Source: an uncultured Armatimonadota bacterium
GTDB lineage: Bacteria > Armatimonadota > Armatimonadia > Armatimonadales > Armatimonadaceae
DNA: 64,000 nucleotides
Assembly (NCBI GenBank): GCA_903910385.1
Contig: CAIVZM010000022.1
Coordinates: 62,001 to 126,000, forward strand
Reading direction: 5' to 3'
Position 1 is the first letter of the stretch. Every line of letters starts with the position of its first letter. Shown in pieces: positions 35,198 to 44,634 of the stretch. The notes beneath the pieces were generated by a model. That model worked only from the letters and a program-made list of their open reading frames with translations, did no database searches and was not told where the DNA came from. Position numbers and translations under genes: made by a program.

Positions 35198-35518
35198 AAA
35201 TCCCTGAGAACGGCGATTCAGAAACCGAAAATGATGTCTCATACGCTCACGAGCAGGGGCTATGTGGTTGCAATGTGTCGTCATCGTACGTGCCGCTGGA
35301 AGGTCAGGCGGGATACGAAGAGAACATGCTGGCAATGAAGTCTCTTCAGCCGAACGTAAGAAAACGGGGAAGTATCCTTCTTCTATGAAACGGAAATGTA
35401 TCAGGGAAAGCTAACATCGTTACAAGCTTTTTCTGCGTGAATAGCGACTCTTAACGATAGGTACTTCAGTTAGATATTTCGGCAGGGGACACCTGTCGGG
35501 CATAGATGGGAAAAGTTC
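35198..35518 (+). other. Intergenic region between the sugar permease and argD
   Basis: These 321 bp contain no gene I can support. A 64-codon frame at its 5' end has no family resemblance. No clear terminator, promoter or riboswitch is visible. Confidence 0.5.
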
Positions 35519-36757
35519 ATGTTGGCGGAAGCGATAGCGGTAAATACGGACGCGCCGGTAAATAACTCTGAGGCGAAGATATGGGATAATGCCCATGTCA
35601 TGCGTACGTATGCACGGCAACCGGTGGAATTTGTACGTGGCGAGGGAGTGTACCTGTACGATGCCAGTGGAAAGCCATATCTGGATCTGCTTGCGGGTAT
35701 AGCGGTCTGTGCCGTCGGGCATTGTCATCCGTATCTGACCTGTGCGCTTCAGCAACAGTCGGCGACACTGTTGCATGTCTCCAATCTGTATTTGACTGAA
35801 CCGCAGGCGCGATTAGCGCGTCGTCTGGTGGAACTCTCGGACTTTGAACGTGCATTTTTCTGCAACTCCGGCGCAGAAGCGAACGAAGCCGCTATCAAGA
35901 TTGCGCGTAAATACGGACGGGGGATTCGGGAAAGTAAAACCAATATTGTCACTGCGCTAAAGTCCTTTCATGGGCGAACATTGGCAGCAATAACCGCCAC
36001 CGGGCAACCCAAATATAGTGAGAATTTTGCACCGCTGCCCGGAGGATTCCAGTATGTCCCCTTCAATGATGTGGAAGCTCTGAAAGCCGTCGTCAATGAA
36101 GATACCTGCGCCATTCTGCTGGAACCGATTCAGGGCGAAGGCGGCATACATCCCGCCAGCATGGAGTACCTGCGAACGGCGCGGGAACTAGCGGATCACC
36201 ATGGATCGTTGCTGATTTTCGATGAAGTGCAGACGGGCGTCGGACGTACGGGAAAGCTCTGGGCGTACCAGCAGTATGGCGTCATTCCCGATGTCATGAC
36301 ATTGGCTAAGGGGCTGGGTGGCGGCGTTCCCATCGGGGCGTGTCTGGCGCGGGGCGCGGCGGCGGAAACGTTCGTCCCTGGCGATCACGGTTCGACCTTC
36401 GCCGGAAATCCGCTGGCGACAACTGCAGCTCTCGCTGTTCTGGATATTCTGGCGGATGAAAATCTGACGGAAAACGCACGACGGGTCGGCGCTTACCTAA
36501 CCTCGCGTCTGGGCGAACTCCAGCAGAAATTTCCTGCGCTGATCGGGGGAGTGCGTGGCATGGGATTGATGCTAGGAGTCGAAGTCTTTCAGTCGGCGGC
36601 GCGAAAGATCGTCGCGGGGGCACTGGATAACGGACTGATTATCAACGCGACGGGCGATGACACCATTCGTCTGGTTCCGCCGCTTACTCTGGCGGAAGCG
36701 GATGTCGATCGGGCAATCGAACTTCTGGAAAAAACGCTCGCTTCCCTCAGGATGTAA
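35519..36757 (+). CDS. argD: Acetylornithine aminotransferase
   Basis: A 412-residue class III PLP aminotransferase that converts N-acetylglutamate semialdehyde to N-acetylornithine with glutamate. Motifs are AVGHCHPYLTCALQQQ, the FFCNSGAEANEAAIKIARKYGR block (113-134), SFHGRTLAAITATGQ, EPIQGEGGI, the PLP-binding LLIFDEVQTGVGRTGKLWAY (Asp235) and the Schiff-base lysine in TLAKGLGGGVPIGA (Lys264). STFAGNPLATTAAL completes the site. It may also serve in lysine synthesis in some bacteria, but a DapL-type enzyme is encoded at 56566. GGGAAAAG precedes the ATG by a short distance. Confidence 0.96.
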   Translation: MLAEAIAVNTDAPVNNSEAKIWDNAHVMRTYARQPVEFVRGEGVYLYDASGKPYLDLLAGIAVCAVGHCHPYLTCALQQQSATLLHVSNLYLTEPQARLARRLVELSDFERAFFCNSGAEANEAAIKIARKYGRGIRESKTNIVTALKSFHGRTLAAITATGQPKYSENFAPLPGGFQYVPFNDVEALKAVVNEDTCAILLEPIQGEGGIHPASMEYLRTARELADHHGSLLIFDEVQTGVGRTGKLWAYQQYGVIPDVMTLAKGLGGGVPIGACLARGAAAETFVPGDHGSTFAGNPLATTAALAVLDILADENLTENARRVGAYLTSRLGELQQKFPALIGGVRGMGLMLGVEVFQSAARKIVAGALDNGLIINATGDDTIRLVPPLTLAEADVDRAIELLEKTLASLRM

Positions 36758-36777
36758 AACGCGTTTCAGTCGTTAAC

Positions 36778-36814
36778 CAATGTATTCTTGGTACTCCGGA
36801 GAGTACATACATTG
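36778..36814. other. Hairpin after argD
   Basis: CAATGTAT pairs with ATACATTG, and inside it GTACTC pairs with GAGTAC around a CGGA loop; the left side has a 5-nt bulge. It lies 21 bp after the argD stop. No T-run follows, so it may be a weak terminator or a 3'-end stabiliser. The rest of the gap to 37176 is AT-rich and holds no gene. Confidence 0.55.
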
Positions 36815-37176
36815 AAGTTATCCGAAGGATAGAAGGCGAAAAAACAAAAAGCGACCGCATCGCCCGAGGGGATGCCATCGCGGATATAATCGTCTGCAAA
36901 TTCGATTACAGGTATATTATATCGCAAATTAGGCTTTGATCGCAAACAATATTGCGCAGTCATGATCTGACTTCGACCTGATTAGGATGAGGTGCGAGGT
37001 CGATTTTAATGGCTTGGGTATTCGATATTTGGGTTAGTCGGTTTCAATTGATACTGTAGCGTCTTGAAAATGTCTCGGATTCAGAATCTCCTGAGACTTG
37101 GCTTCGCTGATTGCTACCACCTCCTCATCAATACCGATTATAATAAGGGACGAACTCATCAGGAAAAGGCAAGGAT

Positions 37177-38610
37177 ATGGCGATTCAGTTTACTCGCAAC
37201 GGGCGAAAGGCGATGCTATGGGCGCAGGTGGAGGCAATGCGCCGGGGGGATCTGTATGTGGAACCAGAACATCTGTTGCTGGGGCTATTGCATGGCGAAG
37301 ATACCGGGGCGTTACGTCTGCTGGATAAAATGAATCTTGCAGGGTATCAGGTGCGCGATTGCGCACAGGCGACCCTGGGACCAGAAAGCGCCGGAACACG
37401 TGTGGAAACATCGCAACTCTCGCCCTCCGCCAAGAAAGCTGTAGAGCAAGCGCGACGAGAAACAGAAGCGACCGGAGATGACTATGTTGGGACAGAACAT
37501 CTGATGCTTGCGATCCTTCGCGGTATCAGCGATGGGATCGAACCGCGCCCTGGTCTCCGGGAGAAATTGAATGCGCTTGGGCTTGTCTACGAACGCGCCG
37601 CCATCGCCATACAGGGCGTGACTCCTGAATTGCCATCTCTTAGTGACGAACCATCTCCGGTGATGACTGCCGCTCCCGTGCTCCGCCCTCGCCCTAGTTT
37701 TCTTAAGGGACGTGATTTTTTATCTGTCAGTGACCTTGCCAACGATGAAATTCGTGCGCTTTTTGAATTGACCCGAGAGTTCAAAATGGGACGCACCCCG
37801 GACGCTGGTCGTGGAAAAACGCTCGCACTATTATTCGAAAAGCCTTCCCTGCGCACTCGTGTCACCATGACCGTCGCAATGAATCGACTGGGTGGTAACG
37901 TCGTTTATCTGGGGCCGGAAGAGGTGGGCATGGGTAAACGGGAAGCGGTCGCCGATATGGCGCGATGCCTTTCCCGATGGGTGGATGCAGTAGCGATTCG
38001 TACCTTCGCCGATTCCATTATCCGTGAGTTCGCGGATGCCTCTTCCGCACCGGTCATCAACTCTCTGACTGACCGCGAGCACCCCTGTCAGGCTCTCGCC
38101 GATTATTACACCATTCTGGAAAGCCGGTCCGAGACAGCGGGAATGAAACTCGTCTTCGTCGGCGATGGTAATAATGTCGCCCATTCGCTGATGTTACTGG
38201 CGCCCCGAATGGGGACGCATTTCACGCTGGCATGCCCGAAGGGGTACGAACCGGATCCAAATATTCTGTCTGAGGCGCGGGAGCTTGCTAAACTCTACGG
38301 GACGAATTTTGATATTTCTCATGATCCTCTGGTTGCCGCCGACGATGCGGATATCCTTTATACCGATACCTGGACATCCATGGGGCAGGAAGCCGAGGCC
38401 GCGAAACGTCGCGCCGATTTCGCGGGCTTTCAGGTCAACGACGAATTGTTGCGGGAAGCGAAAGAGGATGTGCTTGTATTGCACTGCCTGCCCGCCCATC
38501 GGGGAGAGGAAATTACCGATAGCGTCGCGGATAGTCCTTATTCCGGCATCTTTGATCAGGCGGAAAACCGTCTCCATATTCAGCAGGCGCTTCTGGCGGC
38601 GATTTTATAG
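37177..38610 (+). CDS. argF: Clp-N domain / ornithine carbamoyltransferase fusion
   Basis: A 477-residue fusion. Residues 1-145 contain two Clp-N repeats as in ClpA/ClpC: FTRNGRKAMLWAQVEA with EPEHLLLGLLHGE, and LSPSAKKAVEQARRETEA with GTEHLMLAILRG. A linker (146-178) leads to a full OTC: carbamoyl-phosphate loop FEKPSLRTR (220-228; canonical second residue Thr is Leu), HPCQALADY (302-310), ornithine loop DTWTSMGQE (397-405) and HCLPAHRGEEI (436-446). OTC joins carbamoyl phosphate and ornithine to give citrulline. AGGAAAAGGCAAGG precedes the ATG. No ribosome-binding site precedes the internal Met163, and there is no stop between the parts, so a single fused product is expected. Clp-N domains bind clients or adaptors, suggesting OTC is tethered or turnover-controlled (inference). 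Confidence 0.93.
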   Translation: MAIQFTRNGRKAMLWAQVEAMRRGDLYVEPEHLLLGLLHGEDTGALRLLDKMNLAGYQVRDCAQATLGPESAGTRVETSQLSPSAKKAVEQARRETEATGDDYVGTEHLMLAILRGISDGIEPRPGLREKLNALGLVYERAAIAIQGVTPELPSLSDEPSPVMTAAPVLRPRPSFLKGRDFLSVSDLANDEIRALFELTREFKMGRTPDAGRGKTLALLFEKPSLRTRVTMTVAMNRLGGNVVYLGPEEVGMGKREAVADMARCLSRWVDAVAIRTFADSIIREFADASSAPVINSLTDREHPCQALADYYTILESRSETAGMKLVFVGDGNNVAHSLMLLAPRMGTHFTLACPKGYEPDPNILSEARELAKLYGTNFDISHDPLVAADDADILYTDTWTSMGQEAEAAKRRADFAGFQVNDELLREAKEDVLVLHCLPAHRGEEITDSVADSPYSGIFDQAENRLHIQQALLAAIL

Positions 38611-38677
38611 CCTCAATGTGCGCGAACGTTCTTCAATTTGTCGGTCGCCGAACGCTGGCGCCAAATTTGGATCAGAA

Positions 38678-38697
38678 CCCCGACACCGACGTCGGGG
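38678..38697. other. GC-rich hairpin after the argF fusion
   Basis: CCCCGAC and GTCGGGG flank a 6-nt loop, 67 bp after the stop. No T-run follows. It may help end the transcript. The remaining part of the 336-bp gap to the tubulin-like gene shows no gene. Confidence 0.5.
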
Positions 38698-38946
38698 AAT
38701 AGCCCTTTCAGGGTGATTTCCGCCGTTTTCGGTCAGACGATGGCATATCGTTGTCCCTGTTGCCGTCACTTCTAACTTTCTTTGTGTGACATAACCCTCC
38801 GAGCGGGAATTAGCTTCGATAGAATCCGGTATTATTGAATTGTGTCCGATGTGGCGTAACCAAATCCTGGCCTGCCGCGTCAGAGATTTTATTGCAGGTC
38901 AATTTTCCGGGCGTTCGCGCCCCAAGCACAGGAAACTCATCGAACT

Positions 38947-41900
38947 ATGGCCGAAACTGGCAACGGAACTGCGCCGACTGTTACGACAAATGGGACGACC
39001 GCCCCGGCGACCAATGGCCCCGCTTCACCGTCCGCAGATGATTTGAAACTGCGCGGCGTTTCCCGCTCTTTGTTGATTGGAGTGGGAGGGACAGGGCATA
39101 AAATGATGCTGGATGTTCGACAACGCCTGCTACAGAAGTATGGCACGTTGGACAAACTGCCGATTGTCTCCTTTTTGCTCCTGGATACCGATCAGGCGAT
39201 TTTCGGAAAGAATCCAAACTACAGCGATGTCGCAAATCTGGATAACGCCGACAAGATTCACATGAGTGTCTACGGCGTCGAGAAACTGCGCCAGAATTTA
39301 CGCGAGTACTCCAATCTCCGTGACTGGTTAGACCCACGAACGCTTTCAGGAGACATTCATCAGGGAGCCGGCGCAGTACGCGCCCGGGGTCGTCTGGCGT
39401 TCTTCTGGAATTACGATACCATCGCCAAGCGATTGCAGGAAGAACTGGCGGAAATTACCAAGGACGCCAGCAAAGCGCAGGCGATCAAGAATGGGTTACA
39501 GGTCTCCGAGGGTATCACGGTCTATATCCTTGGCTCGCTGTTAGGAGGAACCGGTTCAGGCATCTTCCTCGACCTGACCTATGCGGTCAAAGAACTGTTC
39601 AAATCGCAGCGTATGCTGGATGTGGTCGGAATCTTTTCCATTCCACCCAATACACAGGCGGTCGCGGTCGATAACCGGCCGAACGCCTACGCTTCTCTTC
39701 TGGAACTCAACCATTATACGGATGTTTCCACCACCTTTACGGCGCAATACAACAAAGACCAACCCGGTATCGAAAATGCGGACCCGCCTTTCCGTTACAC
39801 GTATCTGGTGGATACATCTTCGCCTGCAGCCAATCTCGGAAGTATCGACCGACTGGTTGAGATGGTCGGAAACTCAGTGTTCCTTGACCTGACCTCCGAG
39901 TTTCAGCGTCAGAAGAAATCCAACCGGGACAACTTCGATCAGTTCCTGACAAACCCGGACGATCTCGGTTGCCCGCAGAATTACTTAAGTATGGGTCTTG
40001 CCGCGATCCATTTTCCCAAAGATAAGGTCATGCAGGCATGCTCGTCACGTCTGGCGCGACAAATACTGTCTCGCTGGACTGACCCACTTCAGAAGACGGC
40101 GAATGTCGGCGCATTCACCGAAGCGGAGATCAATCGACTCGGTCTCAACCCTGAGGAAATCAAGCGACAGGCAACGATTTCGTCGGCGGATTCGGGCGAA
40201 TTGCTCCGTGACCTCGCGATGACGTACTGGAATGGGGTCAATAAGCAATACGAGACTGCCTATCCCGGTCATAATCGCGTAGTCGAGTTTCTCAACGCCA
40301 AACAGGCGGATCATGCGACCCGGTTCGTCGATAATGACCCCAACCCGGATCTTTTGGGCAAGATGCGCCAGAATCTGGGCGAATACCAGTTCCAGATTCG
40401 GGAAAACCTTCGTGCTCTAATTCCGGCGAAGGAGCGAGCGTTGCGGTTGTTCATTGCGGAATGTGTGAATGAACCGAACCGTCGACACGGCATTGCACGC
40501 GCCTTTCTGGATCAGGCAAGCGAACGCTTCCGCGCCTATGCGGATGCATTGGGGAAAGAACGCGACGCCGCCAAGGAGACACTCGCGCCGCTTGCGGAAC
40601 AACGCGATAGCCAACTGGGTGATATCGCCCGGTATGCGGCCGACCCCATGTTATCGTTGATCCCTACTGCCAAAGGGAGGGAAATCAACGATAAAAAGGA
40701 TGCCTACCTGCGGTTCGCCCGCCAGTGGGACGCCGCCTTGTTGGACAGCCGGGCAAATGACGCCGCGATTTACTTTTACAACGCAATGCTGGGCGTCCTG
40801 GAATCTCTGAAAGAGGAAATGGATGCTTATATCGAGCGCATGAAATCGCTTGAAGCCTATTTCCGCAAGGAAGAGCAACTGGCGATCGAAAACCCGGTCG
40901 ATGTCAATGGTCTTGTTATCTTCGATCGTGGGAACCGGACGGAGAACGAGGATGGCTCGGCAACGTATGTAGGCGGAGATATCGATCAGCGGTACACCGC
41001 TTATGTCGGTAACGGAAACGATCCTGCTAACCCAGCGGTAGCCACTACAGCCGCCGATGCTCTCCGCGAGCTTGGTACGGAAAGCAACATCTATGGTCTC
41101 CGTGATCAGGACATGGCGAGGATTCGCACCGTTCTGATGAACCGCTCCCGCGCGATCTTCCGGGATGTCGAAAACGAATCCGTGCTGGACAAATTTTTCG
41201 AAAAGTTCGGGGTAGGGACGGACAGGGCGGTAGAAGAATTGCGCCGGGTCTTTGGATTATCGCAACCGTTCATTCATTTGCAGGAAAATGCGCCCAACTA
41301 CAAGCATCACCAGAATAAGGAGCAGACCATTGTCGGGACCATGTATGGCTCCGAGGGACGAACGGAATCACAACAGCGATTCCTCGCCATGCTCAAGGAC
41401 ACGGTGCAGGGAATTCGGGATGGGCAAATCACGAACTCCAATGAACCGCATCAGACCCTGTTTTTAAGAGAGCGGGCGGCATTCCCGTTGCGCCTTCTGG
41501 AAGGGATGGAATCCTATCGTTTCGCTTATGCGCAGGCGAAAGCGCAGGGAGCGTCGGTCAACCCGATCCATACCCGCCGTGACGTCACGGAATGGGTACG
41601 TATCGATCCGCCGTCGTATGAGACCCAGAAGGAAGCATGGGAAACGTTCTGCGTCGGTTGGGCATCCAGCGTCATTACCGAGGAACGGGACACGCGTTAC
41701 ACCGCGACGGGCGCGAAAGAGACTATCAAGTTTATCGCTGCGTATCGAGACCGTTTCGGGATGCCCAAGACCGATCCGCTGGGGACGTTCATCGCTATCA
41801 CCGGAGACATGGCGAAACTGATTCGCGAAGCTGAGACGGAATCAGAGCAATCGAATCGACCTCCAAAGGAAGCGCGAGAAATTATTCTGATCCTTTGCGA

Positions 41901-42300
41901 CAATCCGACATTGCGAGAGCAACTTCAGCAGGGCATTGAGGCGAAGTTACACGAACTGGGAATCGCCGGACTCGGGGACAAACTTGTCCTGCATGTCCAG
42001 TCTCAGGAGCGTATTCTACCGTCCATGATCTATCGTCCTTATCAGAAGGCGATCTCCGATTATCTGGAGCGTATCAACTATGCCGGTTTTGGTAATTCTC
42101 CAGCGTTGACGGTCGCTTCCCCCGCTCCAATCCCTGCACCCACCGTGACGCCCGCCTTACCAGCTCCTGTAACAAATGGGAATGGTAACGGTAAGTCGGT
42201 ACGTGAACGTCTGGCTGATTTGAAAGGGCTGTTGGAGGATGGTCTGATCGATCAGTCTGACTTCGACTCTCGAAAAGCTGCGATTCTTGCAGAGGTCTGA
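38947..42300 (+). CDS. Large tubulin-like GTPase with SHOCT-like tail
   Basis: A 1,117-residue cytoplasmic protein. Residues 1-35 are a Thr/Ala/Pro-rich linker. The N-terminal half has a tubulin-superfamily GTPase layout: SRSLLIGVGGTGHKMMLDVR (39-58) as the first nucleotide loop and YILGSLLGGTGSGIFLDLTY (193-212) holding the tubulin signature GGTGSG. This matches the bacterial tubulin-like families proposed to act in membrane remodelling. The long middle region is helical with charged coiled-coil-like stretches (about 520-660). After a Pro/Ala linker the last 33 residues (RERLADLKGLLEDGLIDQSD) resemble a SHOCT domain. It is transcribed alone, between argF and a prenyltransferase gene, and ended by a terminator. 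No vWA partner lies beside it. Function unproven. Confidence 0.85.
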   Translation: MAETGNGTAPTVTTNGTTAPATNGPASPSADDLKLRGVSRSLLIGVGGTGHKMMLDVRQRLLQKYGTLDKLPIVSFLLLDTDQAIFGKNPNYSDVANLDNADKIHMSVYGVEKLRQNLREYSNLRDWLDPRTLSGDIHQGAGAVRARGRLAFFWNYDTIAKRLQEELAEITKDASKAQAIKNGLQVSEGITVYILGSLLGGTGSGIFLDLTYAVKELFKSQRMLDVVGIFSIPPNTQAVAVDNRPNAYASLLELNHYTDVSTTFTAQYNKDQPGIENADPPFRYTYLVDTSSPAANLGSIDRLVEMVGNSVFLDLTSEFQRQKKSNRDNFDQFLTNPDDLGCPQNYLSMGLAAIHFPKDKVMQACSSRLARQILSRWTDPLQKTANVGAFTEAEINRLGLNPEEIKRQATISSADSGELLRDLAMTYWNGVNKQYETAYPGHNRVVEFLNAKQADHATRFVDNDPNPDLLGKMRQNLGEYQFQIRENLRALIPAKERALRLFIAECVNEPNRRHGIARAFLDQASERFRAYADALGKERDAAKETLAPLAEQRDSQLGDIARYAADPMLSLIPTAKGREINDKKDAYLRFARQWDAALLDSRANDAAIYFYNAMLGVLESLKEEMDAYIERMKSLEAYFRKEEQLAIENPVDVNGLVIFDRGNRTENEDGSATYVGGDIDQRYTAYVGNGNDPANPAVATTAADALRELGTESNIYGLRDQDMARIRTVLMNRSRAIFRDVENESVLDKFFEKFGVGTDRAVEELRRVFGLSQPFIHLQENAPNYKHHQNKEQTIVGTMYGSEGRTESQQRFLAMLKDTVQGIRDGQITNSNEPHQTLFLRERAAFPLRLLEGMESYRFAYAQAKAQGASVNPIHTRRDVTEWVRIDPPSYETQKEAWETFCVGWASSVITEERDTRYTATGAKETIKFIAAYRDRFGMPKTDPLGTFIAITGDMAKLIREAETESEQSNRPPKEAREIILILCDNPTLREQLQQGIEAKLHELGIAGLGDKLVLHVQSQERILPSMIYRPYQKAISDYLERINYAGFGNSPALTVASPAPIPAPTVTPALPAPVTNGNGNGKSVRERLADLKGLLEDGLIDQSDFDSRKAAILAEV

Positions 42301-42333
42301 GGCAATCGGGGTCGGGTCAAAACCGGAAGGTAG

Positions 42334-42361
42334 AGAGGCGGGCGTTTGCCCGCCTCTTTTT
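42334..42361 (+). terminator. Intrinsic terminator of the tubulin-like gene
   Basis: AGAGGCGGGC and GCCCGCCTCT flank a short GTTT loop and a TTTTT run follows. It starts 34 bp after the stop. Confidence 0.92.
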
Positions 42362-42488
42362 CGTATCTGTTTCGAGAAAGAGTATGAAACCATAGGGGCG
42401 TCCGCCGGGGAACCGGAAACAGTCTTCTCTGTCGATCTATACAGTATGTGAGCCTCAGGGCGTTTCCTTGAGCGGAGAACACGACAAA

Positions 42489-43424
42489 ATGGCTATATCC
42501 GAAGCGGTTCGAGAAACGGACGCCATCAATGGTGGCGCTCCGGTGGGAAGATGGGGCGTCTATTTTTCAGCAACCCGCGCCTATTCGTTTCCTGCCAGTG
42601 TGGCGTCTGTACTGCTGGGCGCCGCTCTTGCATATCGTGGGTATGGCGGGGAGGCGCGTTTCGATATCGTCATGCTGCTGCTGACCCTGGCAGGGGCGAT
42701 ACTGGCGCATGCGGCAGGGAATATCTTCAACGATTACTTTGATTACGTCAAAGGCATCGATACGAAGCCGGAGCACGGTTCCGGCGTCCTCCCCTCGGAG
42801 TTATTGACCGTCTCCGAAATGCGAAATTTTGGCACTGCCTGTCTTTGCGGCGCAGCGCTTTTTGGCGGAATCGCGCTTTTACGTGCGCCTTTCGCGCTGA
42901 ACGTCATCGTTCCTCTGGGTATACTCGGAGCGGCTTGCGCGATTTTCTATACGTCATTTCTGAAAAAGATCGCTCTGGGCGATGTGACCATCATGACGGC
43001 GTTTGGCATGGGGCTGACCCTCGGTTCCTATGGGGTGCAAACTTCTGTAACGAACGCGCCGCAGGTCGGACTGATCCTGTGGCTCGCTTTACCGGTAACG
43101 CTTCTGGTGGATGCGATCCTGCATGCGAATAACATCCGGGACGCCGCGAACGATACCGCGTTCGGCTATCGCACTGTCGCCTCCTTACTGGGGAACGAAT
43201 CGTCCCGAAATCTGCAACGAATCCTGATCTTTGGTCCGATTGCGCTGATCTCTCTTTTAGTATCCATGCGCTGGCTTCCGCTTTCGGCGCTTGCGGTTTT
43301 GCTCTCCGTGCCGTTGTTGATAAGAGCTTACAAAAGCGGTGATGTCCCCATGACGGCGCAGGCGCATCTCCTGTTCGGATTGTTGTACGCTCTTGGGGTA
43401 GCGGTGATGGCGCGTCCCATCTGA
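42489..43424 (+). CDS. UbiA-family prenyltransferase, MenA-like
   Basis: A 311-residue integral membrane enzyme with eight to nine hydrophobic segments. The first Asp-rich motif is NIFNDYFDYVKGID and the second is ANNIRDAANDTAFGYRTVA, together binding the prenyl diphosphate through Mg2+. The pattern and the GSGVLPSELLT segment fit 1,4-dihydroxy-2-naphthoate prenyltransferases (MenA) of menaquinone synthesis, though other UbiA branches cannot be excluded. The frame is open from a TTG at 42468, but the ATG at 42489 with GGAG 11 bases upstream is more likely. It is convergent with mutY, 13 bp apart, with no terminator between. Confidence 0.85.
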   Translation: MAISEAVRETDAINGGAPVGRWGVYFSATRAYSFPASVASVLLGAALAYRGYGGEARFDIVMLLLTLAGAILAHAAGNIFNDYFDYVKGIDTKPEHGSGVLPSELLTVSEMRNFGTACLCGAALFGGIALLRAPFALNVIVPLGILGAACAIFYTSFLKKIALGDVTIMTAFGMGLTLGSYGVQTSVTNAPQVGLILWLALPVTLLVDAILHANNIRDAANDTAFGYRTVASLLGNESSRNLQRILIFGPIALISLLVSMRWLPLSALAVLLSVPLLIRAYKSGDVPMTAQAHLLFGLLYALGVAVMARPI

Positions 43425-43437
43425 TTCCTCGTTTCGG

Positions 43438-44583
43438 TCACTCGAAAAGGCTTAGTTGCGTCCTTTCCTCCCGTAATTGCGCCATCAGTTTCGCCTGTGG
43501 GGACGAAAGAGGGTATTGATCCGTCTCCTCCGGCGATAACCAGGCGAATGCGTCGCTCTCCGTTGAGTTTTCTGATGTGGGGGGCGCGTCATCAACGGGA
43601 ATGCAGGAAAGGGCAAGAAGTGCGATTTTTCGCGTAGTCACTCCGTGACGGAGTTTAGCGACTGGCGTCTCTGACAAAATCCGTACCGATAATCCTGCTC
43701 GGTCTCTTGCGGCGCGTTCGGCTCCCTGCAAAGGAGTCTCATTATCGACTAGAGTGATACGAGGAAGTTCCCATAAGCCTCCCCACAACCCCCCTTCCGG
43801 GCGCCGTATGAATAGAATTCGACTATCGTCCGATAGGTGGGAAATAACTGCACAAACGTCGATCTGCTCGGTGAACGCCGCTTTAGGCGCGAACTGGGGC
43901 AACGATTCCGGATTTCCGGTAGCGTACGCCGCGCAGACAGACTGGATCGGGCAGGCTTCGCAACGTGGTTTTTTGATGCAAACCAGAGCGCCAAGTTCCA
44001 TCATCGCCTGATTGAAATCCGCTGCCTCGCCGCCCGGAATCAACTCCCCGGCAAGTTTCCATAGCTGCTGTTGAACATCCAGAGATTTGGGATCGCCGTA
44101 GATGCCGAAGATGCGGCACAGAACCCGGATCACGTTGGCGTCAACAAGGGGGACATTCTGATCATAGGCAATAGAACAGACGGCGCCTGCGGTATATTTT
44201 CCGATGCCGGGGAGGGCAAGGACATCCTCAAATCGCGTGGGAAAGACGCCTCCATGCCGGGAGACGATGACCTGCGCCGCCTTGTGCATATTGCGGGCGC
44301 GCGCATAGTAACCCAACCGTTGCCATTGTTTGAGGACATCTTCCAATGGGGCGTTCGCAAGATCGCTGATCGTGGGGAATCGTTCCAGCCACCGATTCCA
44401 GTAGGGGATCACGGTAGCGACCTGCGTCTGCTGTAGCATCATCTCGGAGACCCAGATGGCATAAGGGTCTCTTGTTTTGCGCCAGGGCAGGTCACGTTTG
44501 ACGCTACGGTACCAAACAAGAAGGCGCAGAGGGAATTCCTGGCGTCGAAGCGCGTCTGCGGATAAGGATTGGGCATCAGGCAT
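43438..44583 (-). CDS. mutY: Adenine DNA glycosylase MutY
   Basis: A 381-residue base-excision-repair enzyme that removes adenine opposite 8-oxoguanine. The HhH-GPD region runs from DLPWRKTRDPYAIWVSEMMLQQTQV (catalytic Glu47) through LPGIGKYTAGAVCSIAY to the catalytic Asp148 in VPLVDANVIRVL. The iron-sulfur loop reads C-IKKPR-C-EA-C-PIQSV-C (202-217), giving C-X5-C-X2-C-X5-C; the usual first spacing is X6, so one residue is missing there. A NUDIX-like C-terminal domain (about 238-370) follows, as in MutY rather than endonuclease III. The start is the ATG at 44583. Confidence 0.95.
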   Translation of the reverse strand: MPDAQSLSADALRRQEFPLRLLVWYRSVKRDLPWRKTRDPYAIWVSEMMLQQTQVATVIPYWNRWLERFPTISDLANAPLEDVLKQWQRLGYYARARNMHKAAQVIVSRHGGVFPTRFEDVLALPGIGKYTAGAVCSIAYDQNVPLVDANVIRVLCRIFGIYGDPKSLDVQQQLWKLAGELIPGGEAADFNQAMMELGALVCIKKPRCEACPIQSVCAAYATGNPESLPQFAPKAAFTEQIDVCAVISHLSDDSRILFIRRPEGGLWGGLWELPRITLVDNETPLQGAERAARDRAGLSVRILSETPVAKLRHGVTTRKIALLALSCIPVDDAPPTSENSTESDAFAWLSPEETDQYPLSSPQAKLMAQLREERTQLSLFE

Positions 44584-44634
44584 TTTATTCAGTATACTGA
44601 GATTGTTGTCGAGCGTTTGACAGGACAGCCTTTC

